Notes: generated from the letters alone by a model not told the origin. Shown: positions 19,444-36,000, numbered from the stretch's first letter. The stretch is 64,000 nucleotides of DNA from Nectonema munidae (GCA_030549495.1 JAUIRK010000370.1:471024-535023), one strand, 5' to 3'. Numbers and translations are program-made.

Positions 19444-22400
19444 AGGACTTAAACAATTGTCAAGCAGAAACAAGGAGCACTTAAACATAGGCAGGCACTC
19501 AAACAGGGAGAACCCAACACACGCAGGCACAAATAGGGTTGAGTGAAACACAGGCAGGCACAAACAGGGAGCACTTAAACAGAGACAGGCACAAAAAGGG
19601 AGCACTTAAACAGAGACAGGCACAAAAAGGGAGCACTTAAACAGAGACAGGCACAAAAAGGGAGCACTTAAACAGAGACAGGCACAAAAAGGGAGCACTT
19701 TAACACAGGCAAGCAGGCATAAACAGGAGGCACTCAAACATGAGGCACTATAACACAGGCAGACACAAACAAGGAGCACTCAAACACAGGCAAGCTCAAA
19801 AAGGGAGCACTCAAACACAGGCAGGCACAAACAGGGAGGACTTAAACACAGGCTGGCACAAACAGGGAACACTTAAACACATGCAAGCTCAAACAGGGAG
19901 CACTTAAACAGATTCAGGCACAAAAAGGGAGCACTTTAACACAGGAAAGCACCAACAGAGGGCACTCAAACACAGGAAGGCACAAACAGGAAGCACATAC
20001 AAGCAAAAACAGGGGGCACTCAAATACAGCAGGAACAAACGACGAGCACTCAATCAACAGGAAGCACCCAAACACGGTCAAGCACAAACAAGGTAGCACT
20101 TAAACAATAAGCAAGCAGAAACAGGGAGCACTTAAACACATGCAGGCTCTCAAATAGGGAAAACCCAACATACGCAAGCACAAACAAGGTGGAATTAAAC
20201 ACAGGCAGGCACAAACAGCGAGCACTTAGACACAGGCAGGCGCAAACAGGTAACACTCAAACGCAGGCAGTTACAAACAGAGAGCACTAAACACAGGCAT
20301 TAACAAACAACGAGCACTAAATCAACAAGGAGCATCAAAACACAGTCAGGCACCAACAACGAGGGCAAGGAGAGAAGGGAGCACTTAAACACAGGCAGGC
20401 ACTCAAACACAGGCAGGCCCAAACAGGGTGGACTTAACCACATGCAAGCACTTAAACAGATTTAGGCACAAAAAGGGAACACTTAAACACAGGCAAGTAC
20501 CAACAGAGGGCACTCAAACACATAGGCAAAATAGGAAGCACTCAAACACAGGCAGGAACAAACAACGAGCACTCAAACACAGGCAGGCACAAACAAGGAG
20601 CACTTAAACACAGGTAGGACTTAAACAATAGTCAAGCAGAAACAAGGAGCACTTAAACATAGACAGGCACTCAAACAGGGAGAACCCAACACACGCAGGC
20701 ACAAATAGGGTTGAGTGAAACAAAGGCAGGCACAAACAGGGAGCACTTAAACAGAGACAGGCACAAAAAGGAGCACTTAAACAGAAACAGACACAAAAAG
20801 GGAGCACTTAAATAGAGACAGGCACAAAAAGGGAGCACTTTAACACAGGCAAACACAAGCAGGCATAAACAGGAGGCACTCAAACATGAGGCACTATAAC
20901 ACAGGCAGACACAAAGAAGGAGCACTCAAACCAGGCAAGCTCAAAAAGGGAGCACTCAAACACAGGCAGGCACAAACAGGGAGGACTTAAACACAGGCTA
21001 GCACAAACAGGGAACACTTAAACACATGCAAGCTCAAACAGGGAGCACTTAAACAGATTCAGCACAAAAAGGGAGCACTTTAACACAGGCTAGCACCAAC
21101 AGAGGGCACTCAAACACAGGAAGCACATACAGGAAAAACAGGGAGCACTCAAACAAAGGCAGGAACAAACGACGAGCACTCAATCATCAGGGAGCACCCA
21201 AACACGCTCAGGCACAAACAAGGGGCACTTAAACACAGGTAGGACTTAAACAATAAGCAAGAAGAAACAGGGACCACTTAAACACAGGCAGGCAATCAAA
21301 TAGGGAGAACCCAACATACGCAAGCACAAACAAGGTGGAATTAAACATAGGCAGGCACAAACAGCGAGCACTTAGACATAGGCAGGCGCAAACAGGTAAC
21401 ACTCAAACGCAAGCAGTTAAAAACAGAGAGCACTCAAACTCAGGCATTAACAAATAACGAGCACTAAATCAACAGACAGCATCCAAACACAGTCAGACAA
21501 AAACAACGATGGCAAGGAGAAAAGGAAGCAATTAAACACAGGCAGGCACTCAAAAACAGCGAGCACCCGACACAGGCAGGCACGAACAGTGTGGACTTAA
21601 CCACATGCAAGATTAGGCACAAAAAAGGAACACTTAAACACAGGCAAGTACCAACAGAGGGCACTCAAACACACATAGGCAAAATAGGGAGCACTCAAAC
21701 ACAGGCAGGAACAAACAACGAGCACTCTATCAACAGGGAGCACACAAACACAGGCAGGCACAAACAAGGAGCACTTAAATACAGGTAGGACTTAAACAAT
21801 AAGCAAACAGAAACAGGGAGCACTTAAACACAGGCAGACACTCAAATAGGGAGAACCCAACACACACAGGCACAAATAGGGTTGACTTAAACACAGGCAG
21901 GCACAAACAAGGAGCACTTAAACAGAGACAGGCACAAAAAGGGAGCACTTTAACACAGATAAACACCAACAGGGGGCATTCAACCACAAGCAATCATAAA
22001 CAGGAGGCACTCAAACGCAAGCACAAACAAGGAGCACTTAAACAGAGACAAGCACAAAAAGGGAGCACTCAAACACAGTCAAGCTCAAACAGGGAGAACC
22101 CAACATATGCAAGCACAAACAAGAAGGAATTAAACACAGGCAGGCACAAACAGCAAGCACTTAGACAAAGGCAGGCGCAAATAGGTAACACTCAAACGCA
22201 GGCAGTTACAAACAGAGAGCACTCAAACACAGGCATTAACAAACAACGAGCACTCAATCAACAGGGAGCATCCAAACACAGTTAGACACAAACAACGAAG
22301 GCAAGGAGAAACAGGGAGCACTTAAACACAGGCAGACACTCAAATAGGGAGAACCCAACACACACAGGCACAAATAGGGTTGACTTAAACACAGGCAGGC

Positions 22401-25400
22401 ACAAACGGAGAGCACTTAAACAGAGAAAGGCACAAGAAGGGAGCACTTTAACACAGCCAAACACCAACAGGGGGCATTCAAACACAAGCAGGCATAAACA
22501 GGAGGCACTCAAACATTGGGGCACTACAACACCGGCAGACACAAACAAGGAGCACTCAAACACAGGCAGGCTCAAAAAGGGAGCACTCAAACACAGGCAG
22601 GCACAAACAGGGAGGACTTAAACACAGGGTAGCACAAACAGGGAAGACTCTAACAGATGCAATCTGAAACAGGGAGCAATTAAACAGATTCAGGTACAAA
22701 AAGAGAGCACTTTAACACAGGCAAGCACAAACAGAGGGCACTCAAACACAGGAAGGCACAAACAGGAAGCACATACAGGCAAAAACAGGGAGCACTCAAA
22801 CACAGGCAGGAACAAACGACGAGCACTCAATCAACAGGAAGCACCCTAACACGATCAGACACAAACAAGGAGCACTAAAACGCAGGTATGACTTAAACAA
22901 TAAGCAAGCAGAAAACCCAACACACGCAGGCACAAACAGGGTTGACTTAAACACAGGCTGGCACAAACAGGGAACACATACAAGCTCAAACAGGGAGCAC
23001 TTAAACAGATTCAGGCACAAAAAGGGAGCACTTTAATACAGGAACACCAACAAAGGGCACTCAAACACAGGAAGGCACAAACAGGAAGCACATACAGGCA
23101 AAAACAGGGAGCACTCAAACACAGGCAGGAACAAATGACGAGCACTCAATCAACAGGAAGCACCCAAACACGGTCAGGCACAAACAAGGAGCACTTAAAC
23201 AGGGAACACTTAAACAAGCAAGAAACAGGGAGCACTTAAACAAATTGGCACAAAAGGCACAAACACAGGCAGGCACAAACAAGGAACACTTAAACAAAGG
23301 TAGGACTTAAACAATTGTCAAGCAGAAACAAGGAGCACTTAAACATAGGCAGGCACTCAAACAGGGAGAACCAAACACACGCAGGCACAAATAGGTTTGA
23401 GTGAAACACAGGCAGGCACAAACAGGGAGCACTTAAACAGAGACCGGCACAAAAAGGGAGCACTTAAACAGAGACAGGCACAAAAAGGGAGCACTTAAAC
23501 AGAGACAGGCACAAAAAGGGAGCACTTAAACAGAGACAGGCACAAAAAGGGAGCACTTAAACAGAGACAGGCAAACACTTAACACAAAAGCAAGCATAAA
23601 CAGGAGGCACTCAAACATGAGGCACTATAACACAGGCAGACACAAACAAGGAGCACTCAAACACAGGCAAGCTCAAAAAGGTAGTACTCAAACACATGCA
23701 GGCACAAACAGGGAGGACTTAAACACAGGCTGGCACAAACAGGGAACACTTAAACACATGCAAGCTCAAACAGGGAGCACTTAAACACATGCAAGCACAA
23801 ACAGGGAGCACTTAAACAGATTCAGCACAAAAAGGGAGCACTTTAACACAGGCTAGCACCAACAGAGGGCACTCAAACACAGGAAGCACATACAGGCAAA
23901 AACAGGGAGCACTCAAACAAAGGCAGAAACAAACGACGAGCACTAAATCAACAGGGAGCACCCAAAACACGGTCAGGCACAAACAAGGGGCACTTAAACA
24001 CAGGTAGGACTTAAACAATAAGCAAGAAGAAACAGGGACCACTTAAACACAGGTAGGCAATCAAATAGGGAGAACCCAACATACGCAAGCACAAACAAGG
24101 TGCAATTAAACACAGGCAGACACAAACATCGAGCACTTAGACATAGGCAGGCGCAAACAGGTAACACTGAAACGCAGGCAGTTACAAACAGAGAGCACTC
24201 AAACACAGGCATTAACAAATAACGAGCACTAAATCAACAGGCAGCATCCAAACACAGTCAGACACAAACAACGAGGGCAAGGAGAAAAGGGAGCACTTAA
24301 ACACAGGCAGGCACTCAAACAGAGGGAGCACCCGACACAGGCAGGCACAAACAGGGTGGACTTAACCACATGCAAGCACTTAAACAGATTTAGGCACAAA
24401 AAGGGAACACTTAAACACAGGCAAGTACCAACAGAGGGCACTCAAACACACACAGGCAAAATAGGGAGCACTCAAACACAGGCAGGAACAAACAACGAGC
24501 ACTCTATCAACAGGGAGCACCCAAACACAGGCAGGCACAAACAAGGAGCACTTAAACACATGTAGGACTTAAACAATAGTCAAGCAAAAACAAGGAGCAC
24601 TTAAACAGAGGCAGGCACTCAAACAGGGAGAACCCAACACACGCAGGCACAAACAGGGTTGACTTAAACACAGGCAGGCACAAACAGGGAGCACTTAAAC
24701 AGAGACAGGCACAAAAAGAGAGCACTTTAACACAGGCAAACACCAACAGGGGGCATTCAAACACAAACAGGCATAAACAGGAGTCACTCAAACATGGGGC
24801 ACTAAATAGGAAGAACAAACAAGGAGCACTCAAACAAAGGCAGGCCCAAAAAGGGAGCACTCAAACACACGGAGGACTTAAACACAGGCTGGCACAAACA
24901 GGGGGAATACATACAAGCACAAACAGGGAGCACTTAAACAGATTCAGTCACAAAAAGGGAGAACTTTAATACAGGAAGCACCAACAAAGGGCACTCAAAC
25001 ACAGGAAGGCACAAACAGGAAGCACATACAGGCAAAAACAGAGAGCACTCAAACACAGGCATTAACAAACAATGAACACTAAATCAACAGGGAGCATCCA
25101 AACACAGTCAGGCACAAACAACGAGGGCAAGGAGAGAAGGGAGCACTTAAACACAGGCAGGCACTCAAACACAGGCAGGCACAAACAGGGTGGACTTAAC
25201 CACATGCAAGCACTTAAACAGATTTAGGCACAAAAAGGGAACACTTAAACACAGGCAAGTACCAACAGAGGGCACTCAACACATAGGCAAAATAGGGAGC
25301 ACTCAAACACAGGCAGGAACAAACAACGAGCACTCTATCAACAGGGAGCACCCAAACACAGGCAGGCACAAACAAGGAGCACTTAAACACAGGTAGGACT

Positions 25401-26815
25401 TAAACAATAGTCAAGCAGAAACAAGGAGCACTTAAACATAGGCAGGCACTCAAACAGGGAGAACCCAACACACGCAGGCACAAATAGGGTTGAGTGAAAC
25501 ACAGGCAGGCACAAACAGGGAGCACTTAAACAGAGACAGGCACAAAAAGGGAGCACTTAAACACAGGCAAGCACAAACAGGGGGCACTTAACAGAGACAG
25601 GCACAAAAAGGGAGCCTAAACAACACACAAAAAGGGAGCCTTTACCGGCAAACACAAGCAAGCATAAACAGGAGGCACTCAAACATGAGGCACTATAACA
25701 CAGGCAGACACAAACAAGGAGCACTCAAACACAGGCAGGCTCAAAAAGGGAGCACTCAAACACAGCACTCAAACAGGGAGGACTTAAACACAGGCTGGCA
25801 CAAACAGGGAGCACTTAAACACATGCAAGCTCAAACAGGGAGCACTTAAACAGATTCAGGCACAAAAAGGGAGCACTTTAACACAGGCAAGCACCAACAG
25901 AGGGCACTCAAACACAGGAAGGCACAAACAGGAAGCACATACAGGCAAAAACAGGGAGCACTCAAACACAGGCAGGAACAAACGACGAGCACTCAATCAA
26001 CAGAGAGCACCCAAACACAGGCAGGCACAAACAAGGAGCACTTAAACAATAAGCAAGCAGAAACAGGGAGCACTTAAAAACTTGCAGGCTCAAAAATAGG
26101 GAGAACTCAACATACGCAAGCACAAACAATGTGGAATTAAACACAGGCAGGCACAAACAGCGAGCACTTAAGACACAGGCAGGCGCAAACAGGTAACACT
26201 CAAACACAGGCAACCAACAGATTACAAACAGAGAGCACTCAAACACAGGCATTAACAAACAACGAGCACTAAATCAACAGGGAGCATCAAAACACAGTCA
26301 GGCACCAACAACGAGGGCAAGGAAAGAAGGGAGCACTTAAACACAGGCAGGCACTCAACACACAGGCAGGCACAAACAGGGTGGACTTAACCACATGCAA
26401 GCACTTAAACAGATTTAGGCACAAAAAGGGAACACTTAAACACAGGCAAGTACCAACAGAGGGCACTCAAACACATAGGCAAAATAGGGAGCACTCAAAC
26501 ACAGGCAGGAGAAACAGCAAACAACTTGAGCACTCAAACACAGGCAGGCACAAACAAGGAGCACTTAAACACAGGTAGGACTTAAACAATAGTCAAGCAG
26601 AAACAAGGAGCACTTAAACATAGACAGGCACTCAAACAGGGAGAACCCAACACACGCAGGCACAAATAGGGTTGAGTGAAACACAGGCAGGCACAAACAG
26701 GGAGCACTTATACAGAGACAGGCACAAAAAGGGAGCACTTAAACAGAGACAGGCACAAAAAGGGAGCACTTAAACAGAGACAGACACAAAAAGGGAGCAC
26801 TTAAATAGAGACAGG
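19444..26815. repeat. Array segment between islands A and B
   Basis: All 31-bp monomers with no island. About 19840-22790 is the alpha block and its continuation (partners at 10918-13700 and 27459-28790). Near 22955 it switches to the sequence type of 17039 onward. Around 23200-23260 and 25590-25650 several monomers are shortened or scrambled. Confidence 0.7.
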
Positions 26816-29800
26816 CACAAAAAGGGAGCACTTTAACACAGGCAAACACAAGCAGGCATAAACAGGAGGCACTCAAACATGAGGCACTATAACACAGGCA
26901 GACACAAACAAGGAGCACTCAAACACAGGCAAGCTCAAAAAGGGAGCACTCAAACACAGGCAGGCACAAACAGGGAGGACTTAAACACAGGCTGGCACAA
27001 ACAGGGAACACTTAAACACATGCAAGCTCAAACAGGGAGCACTTAAACAGATTCAGCACAAAAAGGGAGCACTTTAACACAGGCTAGCACCAACAGAGGG
27101 CACTCAAACACAGGAAGCACATACAGGCAAAAACAGGGAGCACTCAAACAAAGGCAGGAACAAACGACGAGCACTCAATCAACAGGGAGCACCCAAACAC
27201 GCTCAGGCACAAACAAGGGGCACTTAAACACAGGTAGGACTTAAACAATAAGCAAGAAGAAACAGGGACCACTTAAACACAGGCAGGCAATCAAATAGGG
27301 AGAACCCAACATACGCAAGCACAAACAAGGTGGAATTAAACATAGGCAGGCACAAACAGCGAGCACTTAGACATAGGCAGGCGCAAACAGGTAACACTCA
27401 AACGCAAGCAGTTAAAAACAGAGAGCACTCAAACTCAGGCATTAACAAATAACGAGCACTAAATCAACAGACAGCATCCAAACACAGTCAGACAAAAACA
27501 ACGATGGCAAGGAGAAATGGAAGCAATTAAACACAGGCAGGCACTCAAAAACAGCGAGCACCCGACACAGGCAGGCACGAACAGTGTGGACTTAACCACA
27601 TGCAAGATTAGGCACAAAAAAGGAACACTTAAACACAGGCAAGTACCAACAGAGGGCACTCAAACACACATAGGCAAAATAGGGAGCACTCAAACACAGG
27701 CAGGAACAAACAACGAGCACTCTATCAACAGGGAGCACACAAACACAAGCAGGCACAAACAAGGAGCACTTAAATACAGGTAGGACTTAAACAATAGTCA
27801 AGCAGAAACAATGAGCACTTAAACACAGGCAGGCACTCAAACAGAGAGAACCCAACACACGCAGGCACAAACAGGGTTGACTTAAACACAGGCAGGCACA
27901 AACAAGGAGCACTTAAACAGAGACAGGCACAAAAAGGGAGCACTTTAACACAGATAAACACCAACAGGGGGCATTCAAACACAAGCAATCATAAACAGGA
28001 GGCACTCAAACGCAAGCACAAACAAGGAGCACTTAAACAGATTCAGGCACAAAAAGGGAGCACTCAAACACATTCAAGCTCAAACAGGGAGAACCCAACA
28101 TATGCAAGCACAAACAAGAAGGAATTAAACACAGGCAGGCACAAACAGCAAGCACTTAGACAAAGGCAGGCGCAAATAGGTAACACTCAAACGCAGGCAG
28201 TTACAAACAGAGAGCACTCAAACACAGGCATTAACAAACAACGAGCACTCAATCAACAGGGAGCATCCAAACACAGTTAGACACAAACAACGAAGGCAAG
28301 GAGAAACAGGGAGCACTTAAACACAGGCAGACACTCAAAAAGGGAGAACCCAACACACGCAGGCACAAACAGGGTTGACTTAAACACAGGCAGGCACAAA
28401 CAGAGAGCACTTAAACAGAGAAAGGCACAAGAAGGGAGCACTTTAACACAGCCAAACACCAACAGGGGGCATTCAAACACAAGCAGGCATAAACAGGAGG
28501 CACTCAAACATTGGGGCACTACAACACCGGCAGACACAAACAAGGAGCACTCAAACACAGGCAGGCTCAAAAAGGGAGCACTCAAACACAGGCAGGCACA
28601 AACAGGGAGGACTTAAACACAGGGTAGCACAAACAGGGAAGACTCTAACAGATGCAATCTGAAACAGGGAGCAATTAAACAGATTCAGGTACAAAAAGAG
28701 AGCACTTTAACACAGGCAAGCACAAACAGAGGGCACTCAAACACAGGAAGGCACAAACAGGAAGCACATACAGGCAAAAACAGAGAGCACTCAAACACAG
28801 GCAGGAACAAATGACGAGCACTCAATCAACAGGAAGCACCCTAACACGATCAGACACAAACAAGGAGCACTAAAACGCAGGTATGACTTAAACAATAAGC
28901 AAGCAGAAAACCCAACACACGCAGGCACAAACAGGGTTGACTTAAACACAGGCAGGCACAAACAGAGAGCACTTAAACAGAGAAAGGCACAAGAAGGGAG
29001 CACTTTAACACAGGCAAACACCAACATGGGGCATTCAAACACAAGCAGGCATAAACAAGAGGCACTCAAACATTGGGGCACTATAACACCGGCAGACACA
29101 AACAAGGAGCACTCAAACACAGGCAGCCTCAAAAAGGGAGCACTCAGACACAGGCAGGTACAAACAGGGAGGACTTAAACACAGGCTGGCACAAACAGGG
29201 AACACTTAAACAGATGCAATCTGAAACAGGGAGCACTTAAACAGATTCAGGCACAAAAAGGGAGCACTTTAACACAGGCAAGCACTAACAGAGGTCACTC
29301 AAACACAGGAAGGCACAAACAGGAAGCACATACAGGCAAAAACAGGGAGCACTCAAACACAGGCAGGAACAAATGACGAGCACTCAATCAACAGGGATCA
29401 CGCAAACACTGTTAGGCACAAACAAGGAGCACTTAAACACAGGTAGTACTTAAACAATAAGCAAGCAGAAACAGGGAGCACTTAAACACAGGCAAGCTCA
29501 AACAGGGAGAACCCAACATACGCAAGCACAATCAAGGTAGAATTAAACACAGGCAGGCACAAACAGGTAGCACTTAAACAGAGACAGGCACAAAAAAGGA
29601 ACACTTTAACACACGTAAGCACCAACAGGGGGCATTCAAACACAGGAAGGCAAAAACAGGAGTCACTCAAACATGGGGCACTATAACACAGACAAACACA
29701 AACAAGTAGCACTCAAACACAGGTAGGCTCAAACAGGGAGCATACATAGGGAAAACTTAAACACAGGGAGGCACAAACAAGGGAAACTTAAACACATGAA

Positions 29801-32800
29801 AGCACAAACAGGGAGCACTTAAATAGATTCAGGCACAAAAAGGGAGCACTTAACACAGGCAAGCACCAACAGAGGGCACTCAAACACAGGAAGGCACAAA
29901 CAGGGAACACCCAAACACAGGAAGGCATAAACAAGTAGCACTTAAGCACAGGTAGGACTTAAATAATAGGCAAGTAGAAACAGGAACACTTAAACAGAGG
30001 CAGGCACAGTCAGAGAGGGGGCAGTGAAAAATAGGGAATTTAAAAGGGGTGGATAGCCCTTACAAGGGGGAGAACAAAAGAAAAAAACGTGATTTCAAGG
30101 GGGTTAAAAAGTCTTTCAATTATCTATAGCCACTAAATGCCAGTTCAAACCTTATAGTTTGAACCCAAAAGTGGAATTGGTGAGGTTTCAATCACCGAAA
30201 CCTGTCTTTCACACAGTGTATTCTATGTGATAATGATAAAATACAAGAGAACTTACAATTTCTAGTAATATATATTTTAATTCATATTTTGAATAAAGAG
30301 CATTGTTAAAAACAAAAGAGAATGAAATATGCTTTTTAATTTTAAAGAAATTAAAAATTTTATTAAATATTTTTGAAAAATTGAAATATATTTTAAATAT
30401 TTTATTCGCATGGACATTATTGACATCGAGTTAACAAAAATAAAGGACAAATTTTCACTTTTCAAAACTCAAGGCTTTACTTTTGCAACTTATTTTATAC
30501 CTACCCTTCTCAATAAATTTCTTGAGAAAAAAGAAAGAAAGAAAGAAAGAAAGAGAAAGATCCTTCTCAAGATTTAATTAATCCTGAGTGTGCTCAACTA
30601 CTGAATACTACTGTAATTTTTTATTCTAAATTGTACATTTTTTCCAATAAATTCTTTCTTTCTTTCAAGAAAGATAATTAGTTTGTTTGTTACTATTTTA
30701 AGCTTATATATATATTTTTTTTTAATAAAACAGGGTTCTTGTTTTTATTTTTTTAGTAATTAATATTCTGATTTCTATAAAAGATAAAGATTATAGATAA
30801 TTTTTAAATATGTAAGGTGTTAATAATAGTCTATTTTCTTTAAACTAAGTTATTTAGTTAAAATTTTTTTTCTTAATTGTATTATTTTAAAATTTTAATA
30901 ATTAAGTTTTAAAAGATTTCATTAGATTTGTACAAATTTATTTTTAATTTAAATAAACACATCTATCTACTTTTGATTAAGATTTTATATAGTTAACGAT
31001 AAATTATTGTCATATTTTATTTTATATTGTCCACTAATTTGTATGATAATCTAATTTGCTAATTCATTTATTATGTAAATTATCATATCTTTGCGTGTAA
31101 AATTAATCTTTATATCTACTAATGATCCTTCTGTGGGATATCAATAATTATTAGGTGTACCAATAATGTTTACAGTGGTAACAATTTACGGGAGGTACCC
31201 ATCATCTTTTCAGTACGAATAATCTTTGAATAAACATGCAGGCACAAACAGGGGACATCTAAACACATTCAGTAACAAATGGAGCAATTAAACAGATTCA
31301 GTCACAAAAAGGTTGCACTTTAACACAAACAAGCACCAACAGGGGGCACTTAAACAACACAGGCAGGCATAAACAGGCAGCACTTAAACAACATTGAGGC
31401 ACCAACAGGGAGCACTTAAACAGATTCAGGCACAAAAAGGGAGCACTTTAACACAGGCAAACACAAGCTGAAGGCACAATCAGGAAGCACTCAAGCATAT
31501 ACAGGCAAAAACAGGGAGCACTCATACACAGGCAGGAACGACGAGAACTCAATCAACAGGGAGCATCCAAACAAGGAGCACTTAAACACATGTAGGACTT
31601 AAACTTTAGTCAAGCAGAAACAGGGTTGACTTAAACACAGGCAGGCACTCAAACAGTGAGAACCCAACGCACGCAGGTACAAACAGGGTTGAATTAAACA
31701 CAGGCAGGCACAAACAGGGAGCACTTAAACAGAGACAGGCACAAAAAGGGAGCACTTTAACACAGGCAAACACCAACATGGGGCATTCAAACACAAGCAG
31801 GCATAAACAGGAGGCACTCAAACATAGAGCACTATAACACAGGCAGACACAAACAAGGAGCACTCAAACACAAGCAGGCTCAAAAAGAGAGCACTCAAAC
31901 ACAGCGAGCACCCGACACTGGCAGGCACAAACAGGGTGGACTTAACCACATGCAAGCACTTAAACAGATTTAGGCACAAAAAGGGAACACTTAAACACAG
32001 GCAAGTACCAACAGAGGGCACTCAAACACACACAGGCAAAATAGGGAGCACTCAAACACAGGCAAAATAAGGAGCACTCAAACACAGGCAGGAACAAGCA
32101 ACGAGCACTCTATCAACAGGGAGCACGCAAACACAGGCAGGCACAAACAAGGAGCCTTTAAACACAGGTAGGACTTAAACAATAGTCAAGCAAAAACAAG
32201 GAGCACTTAAACAGAGGCAGGCACTCAAACAGGGGAACCCAACACACGCAGGCATAAACAGGGTTGACTTAAACACAGGCAGGCACAAACAGGGAGCACT
32301 TAAACAGAGACAGGCACAAAAAGAGAGCACTTTAACACAGGCAAACACCAACAGGGGGCATTCAAACACAAACAGGCATAAACAGGAGTCACTCAAACAT
32401 GGGGCACTATAGGAAGACAAACAAGCAGCACTCAAACAAAGGCAGGCCCAAAAAGGGAGCACTCAAACACACGGAGAACTTAAACACAGGCTGGCACAAA
32501 CAGGGAACACATACAAGCTCAAACAGGGAGCACTTAAACAGATTCAGGCACAAAAAGGGAGCACTTTAATACAGGAACACCAACAAAGGGCACTCAAACA
32601 CAGGAAGGCACAAACAGGAAGCACATACAGGCAAAAACAGGGAGCATTCAAACACAGGCAGGAACAAAAGACGAGCACTCAATTAACAGGAAGCACCCAA
32701 ACACGGTCAGGCACAAACAAGGAGCACTTAAACAATAAGCAAGCAGAAACAGGGAGCACTTAAAAACTTGGCACCCAAATACAGGCAGGCACAAACAAGG

Positions 32801-33054
32801 AACACTTAAACAAAGGTAGGACTTAAACAATTGTCAAGCAGAAACAAGGAGCACTTAAACATAGGCAGGCACTCAAACAGGGAGAACCAAACACACGCAG
32901 GCACAAATAGGTTTGAGTGAAACACAGGCAGGCACAAACAGGGAGCACTTAAACAGAGACCGGCACAAAAAGGGAGCACTTAAACAGAGACAGGCACAAA
33001 AAGGAGCACTTAAACAGAAACAGACACAAAAAGGGAGCACTTAAATAGAGACAG
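26816..33054. repeat. 6.24-kb mega-unit 1 (contains island B)
   Basis: It matches 33055-39293 at a steady offset of 6239-6240 bp (6236 after the island), with long stretches identical. The edges are approximate because the flanks are related monomers. Confidence 0.75.
30016..31234. repeat. AT-rich island B (~1.219 kb)
   Basis: Nearly identical to island A at an offset of 15445 bp, with one additional GAAA unit and a few substitutions. The flanking monomers on both sides are also shared with A. Confidence 0.9.
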
Positions 33055-36000
33055 GCACAAAAAGGGAGCACTTTAACACAGGCAAACACAAGCAGGCATA
33101 AACAGGAGGCACTCAAACATGAGGCACTATAACACAGGCAGACACAAAGAAGGAGCACTCAAACACAGGCAAGCTCAAAAAGGGAGCACTCAAACACAGG
33201 CAGGCACAAACAGGGAGGACTTAAACACAGGCTAGCACAAACAGGGAACACTTAAACACATGCAAGCTCAAACAGGGAGCACTTAAACAGATTCAGCACA
33301 AAAAGGGAGCACTTTAACACAGGCTAGCACCAACAGAGGGCACTCAAACACAGGAAGCACATACAGGAAAAACAGGGAGCACTCAAACAAAGGCAGGAAC
33401 AAACGACGAGCACTCAATCATCAGGGAGCACCCAAACACGCTCAGGCACAAACAAGGGGCACTTAAACACAGGTAGGACTTAAACAATAAGCAAGAAGAA
33501 ACAGGGACCACTTAAACACAGGCAGGCAATCAAATAGGGAGAACCCAACATACGCAAGCACAAACAAGGTGGAATTAAACATAGGCAGGCACAAACAGCG
33601 AGCACTTAGACATAGGCAGGCGCAAACAGGTAACACTCAAACGCAAGCAGTTAAAAACAGAGAGCACTCAAACTCAGGCATTAACAAATAACGAGCACTA
33701 AATCAACAGACAGCATCCAAACACAGTCAGACAAAAACAACGATGGCAAGGAGAAAAAGAAGCAATTAAACACAGGCAGGCACTCAAAAACAGCGAGCAC
33801 CCGACACAGGCAGGCACGAACAGTGTGGACTTAACCACATGCAAGATTAGGCACAAAAAAGGAACACTTAAACACAGGCAAGTACCAACAGAGGGCACTC
33901 AAACACACATAGGCAAAATAGGGAGCACTCAAACACAGGCAGGAACAAACAACGAGCACTCTATCAACAGGGAGCACACAAACACAAGCAGGCACAAACA
34001 AGGAGCACTTAAATACAGGTAGGACTTAAACAATAGTCAAGCAGAAACAATGAGCACTTAAACACAGGTAGGCACTCAAACAGAGAGAACCCAACACACG
34101 CAGGCACAAACAGGGTTGACTTAAACACAGGCAGGCACAAACAAGGAGCACTTAAACAGAGACAGGCACAAAAAGGGAGCACTTTAACACAGATAAACAC
34201 CAACAGGGGGCATTCAAACACAAGCAATCATAAACAGGAGGCACTCAAACGCAAGCACAAACAAGGAGCACTTAAACAGATTCAGGCACAAAAAGGGAGC
34301 ACTCAAACACATTCAAGCTCAAACAGGGAGAACCCAACATATGCAAGCACAAACAAGAAGGAATTAAACACAGGCAGGCACAAACAGCAAGCACTTAGAC
34401 AAAGGCAGGCGCAAATAGGTAACACTCAAACGCAGGCAGTTACAAACAGAGAGCACTCAAACACAGGCATTAACAAACAACGAGCACTCAATCAACAGGG
34501 AGCATCCAAACACAGTTAGACACAAACAACGAAGGCAAGGAGAAACAGGGAGCACTTAAACACAGGCAGACACTCAAAAAGGGAGAACCCAACACACGCA
34601 GGCACAAACAGGGTTGACTTAAACACAGGCAGGCACAAACCGAGAGCACTTAAACAGAGAAAGGCACAAGAAGGGAGCACTTTAACACAGCCAAACACCA
34701 ACAGGGGGCATTCAAACACAAGCAGGCATAAACAGGAGGCACTCAAACATTGGGGCACTACAACACCGGCAGACACAAACAAGGAGCACTCAAACACAGG
34801 CAGGCTCAAAAAGGGAGCACTCAAACACAGGCAGGCACAAACAGGGAGGACTTAAACACAGGGTAGCACAAACAGGGAAGACTCTAACAGATGCAATCTG
34901 AAACAGGGAGCAATTAAACAGATTCAGGTACAAAAAGAGAGCACTTTAACACAGGCAAGCACAAACAGAGGGCACTCAAACACAGGAAGGCACAAACAGG
35001 AAGCACATACAGGCAAAAACAGAGAGCACTCAAACACAGGCAGGAACAAATGACGAGCACTCAATCAACAGGAAGCACCCTAACACGATCAGACACAAAC
35101 AAGGAGCACTAAAACGCAGGTATGACTTAAACAATAAGCAAGCAGAAAACCCAACACACGCAGGCACAAACAGGGTTGACTTAAACACAGGCAGGCACAA
35201 ACAGAGAGCACTTAAACAGAGAAAGGCACAAGAAGGGAGCACTTTAACACAGGCAAACACCAACATGGGGCATTCAAACACAAGCAGGCATAAACAAGAG
35301 GCACTCAAACATTGGGGCACTATAACACCGGCAGACACAAACAAGGAGCACTCAAACACAGGCAGCCTCAAAAAGGGAGCACTCAGACACAGGCAGGTAC
35401 AAACAGGGAGGACTTAAACACAGGCTGGCACAAACAGGGAACACTTAAACAGATGCAATCTGAAACAGGGAGCACTTAAACAGATTCAGGCACAAAAAGG
35501 GAGCACTTTAACACAGGCAAGCACTAACAGAGGTCACTCAAACACAGGAAGGCACAAACAGGAAGCACATACAGGCAAAAACAGGGAGCACTCAAACACA
35601 GGCAGGAACAAATGACGAGCACTCAATCAACAGGGATCACGCAAACACTGTTAGGCACAAACAAGGAGCACTTAAACACAGGTAGGACTTAAACAATAAG
35701 CCAGCAGAAACAGGGAGCACTTAAACACAGGCAAGCTCAAACAGGGAGAACCCAACATACGCAAGCACAATCAAGGTAGAATTAAACACAGGCAGGCACA
35801 AACAGGTAGCACTTAAACAGAGACAGGCACAAAAAAGGAACACTTTAACACACGTAAGCACCAACAGGGGGCATTCAAACACAGGAAGGCAAAAACAGGA
35901 GTCACTCAAACATGGGGCACTATAACACAGACAAACACAAACAAGTAGCACTCAAACACAGGTAGGCTCAAACAGGGAGCATACATAGGGAAAACTTAAA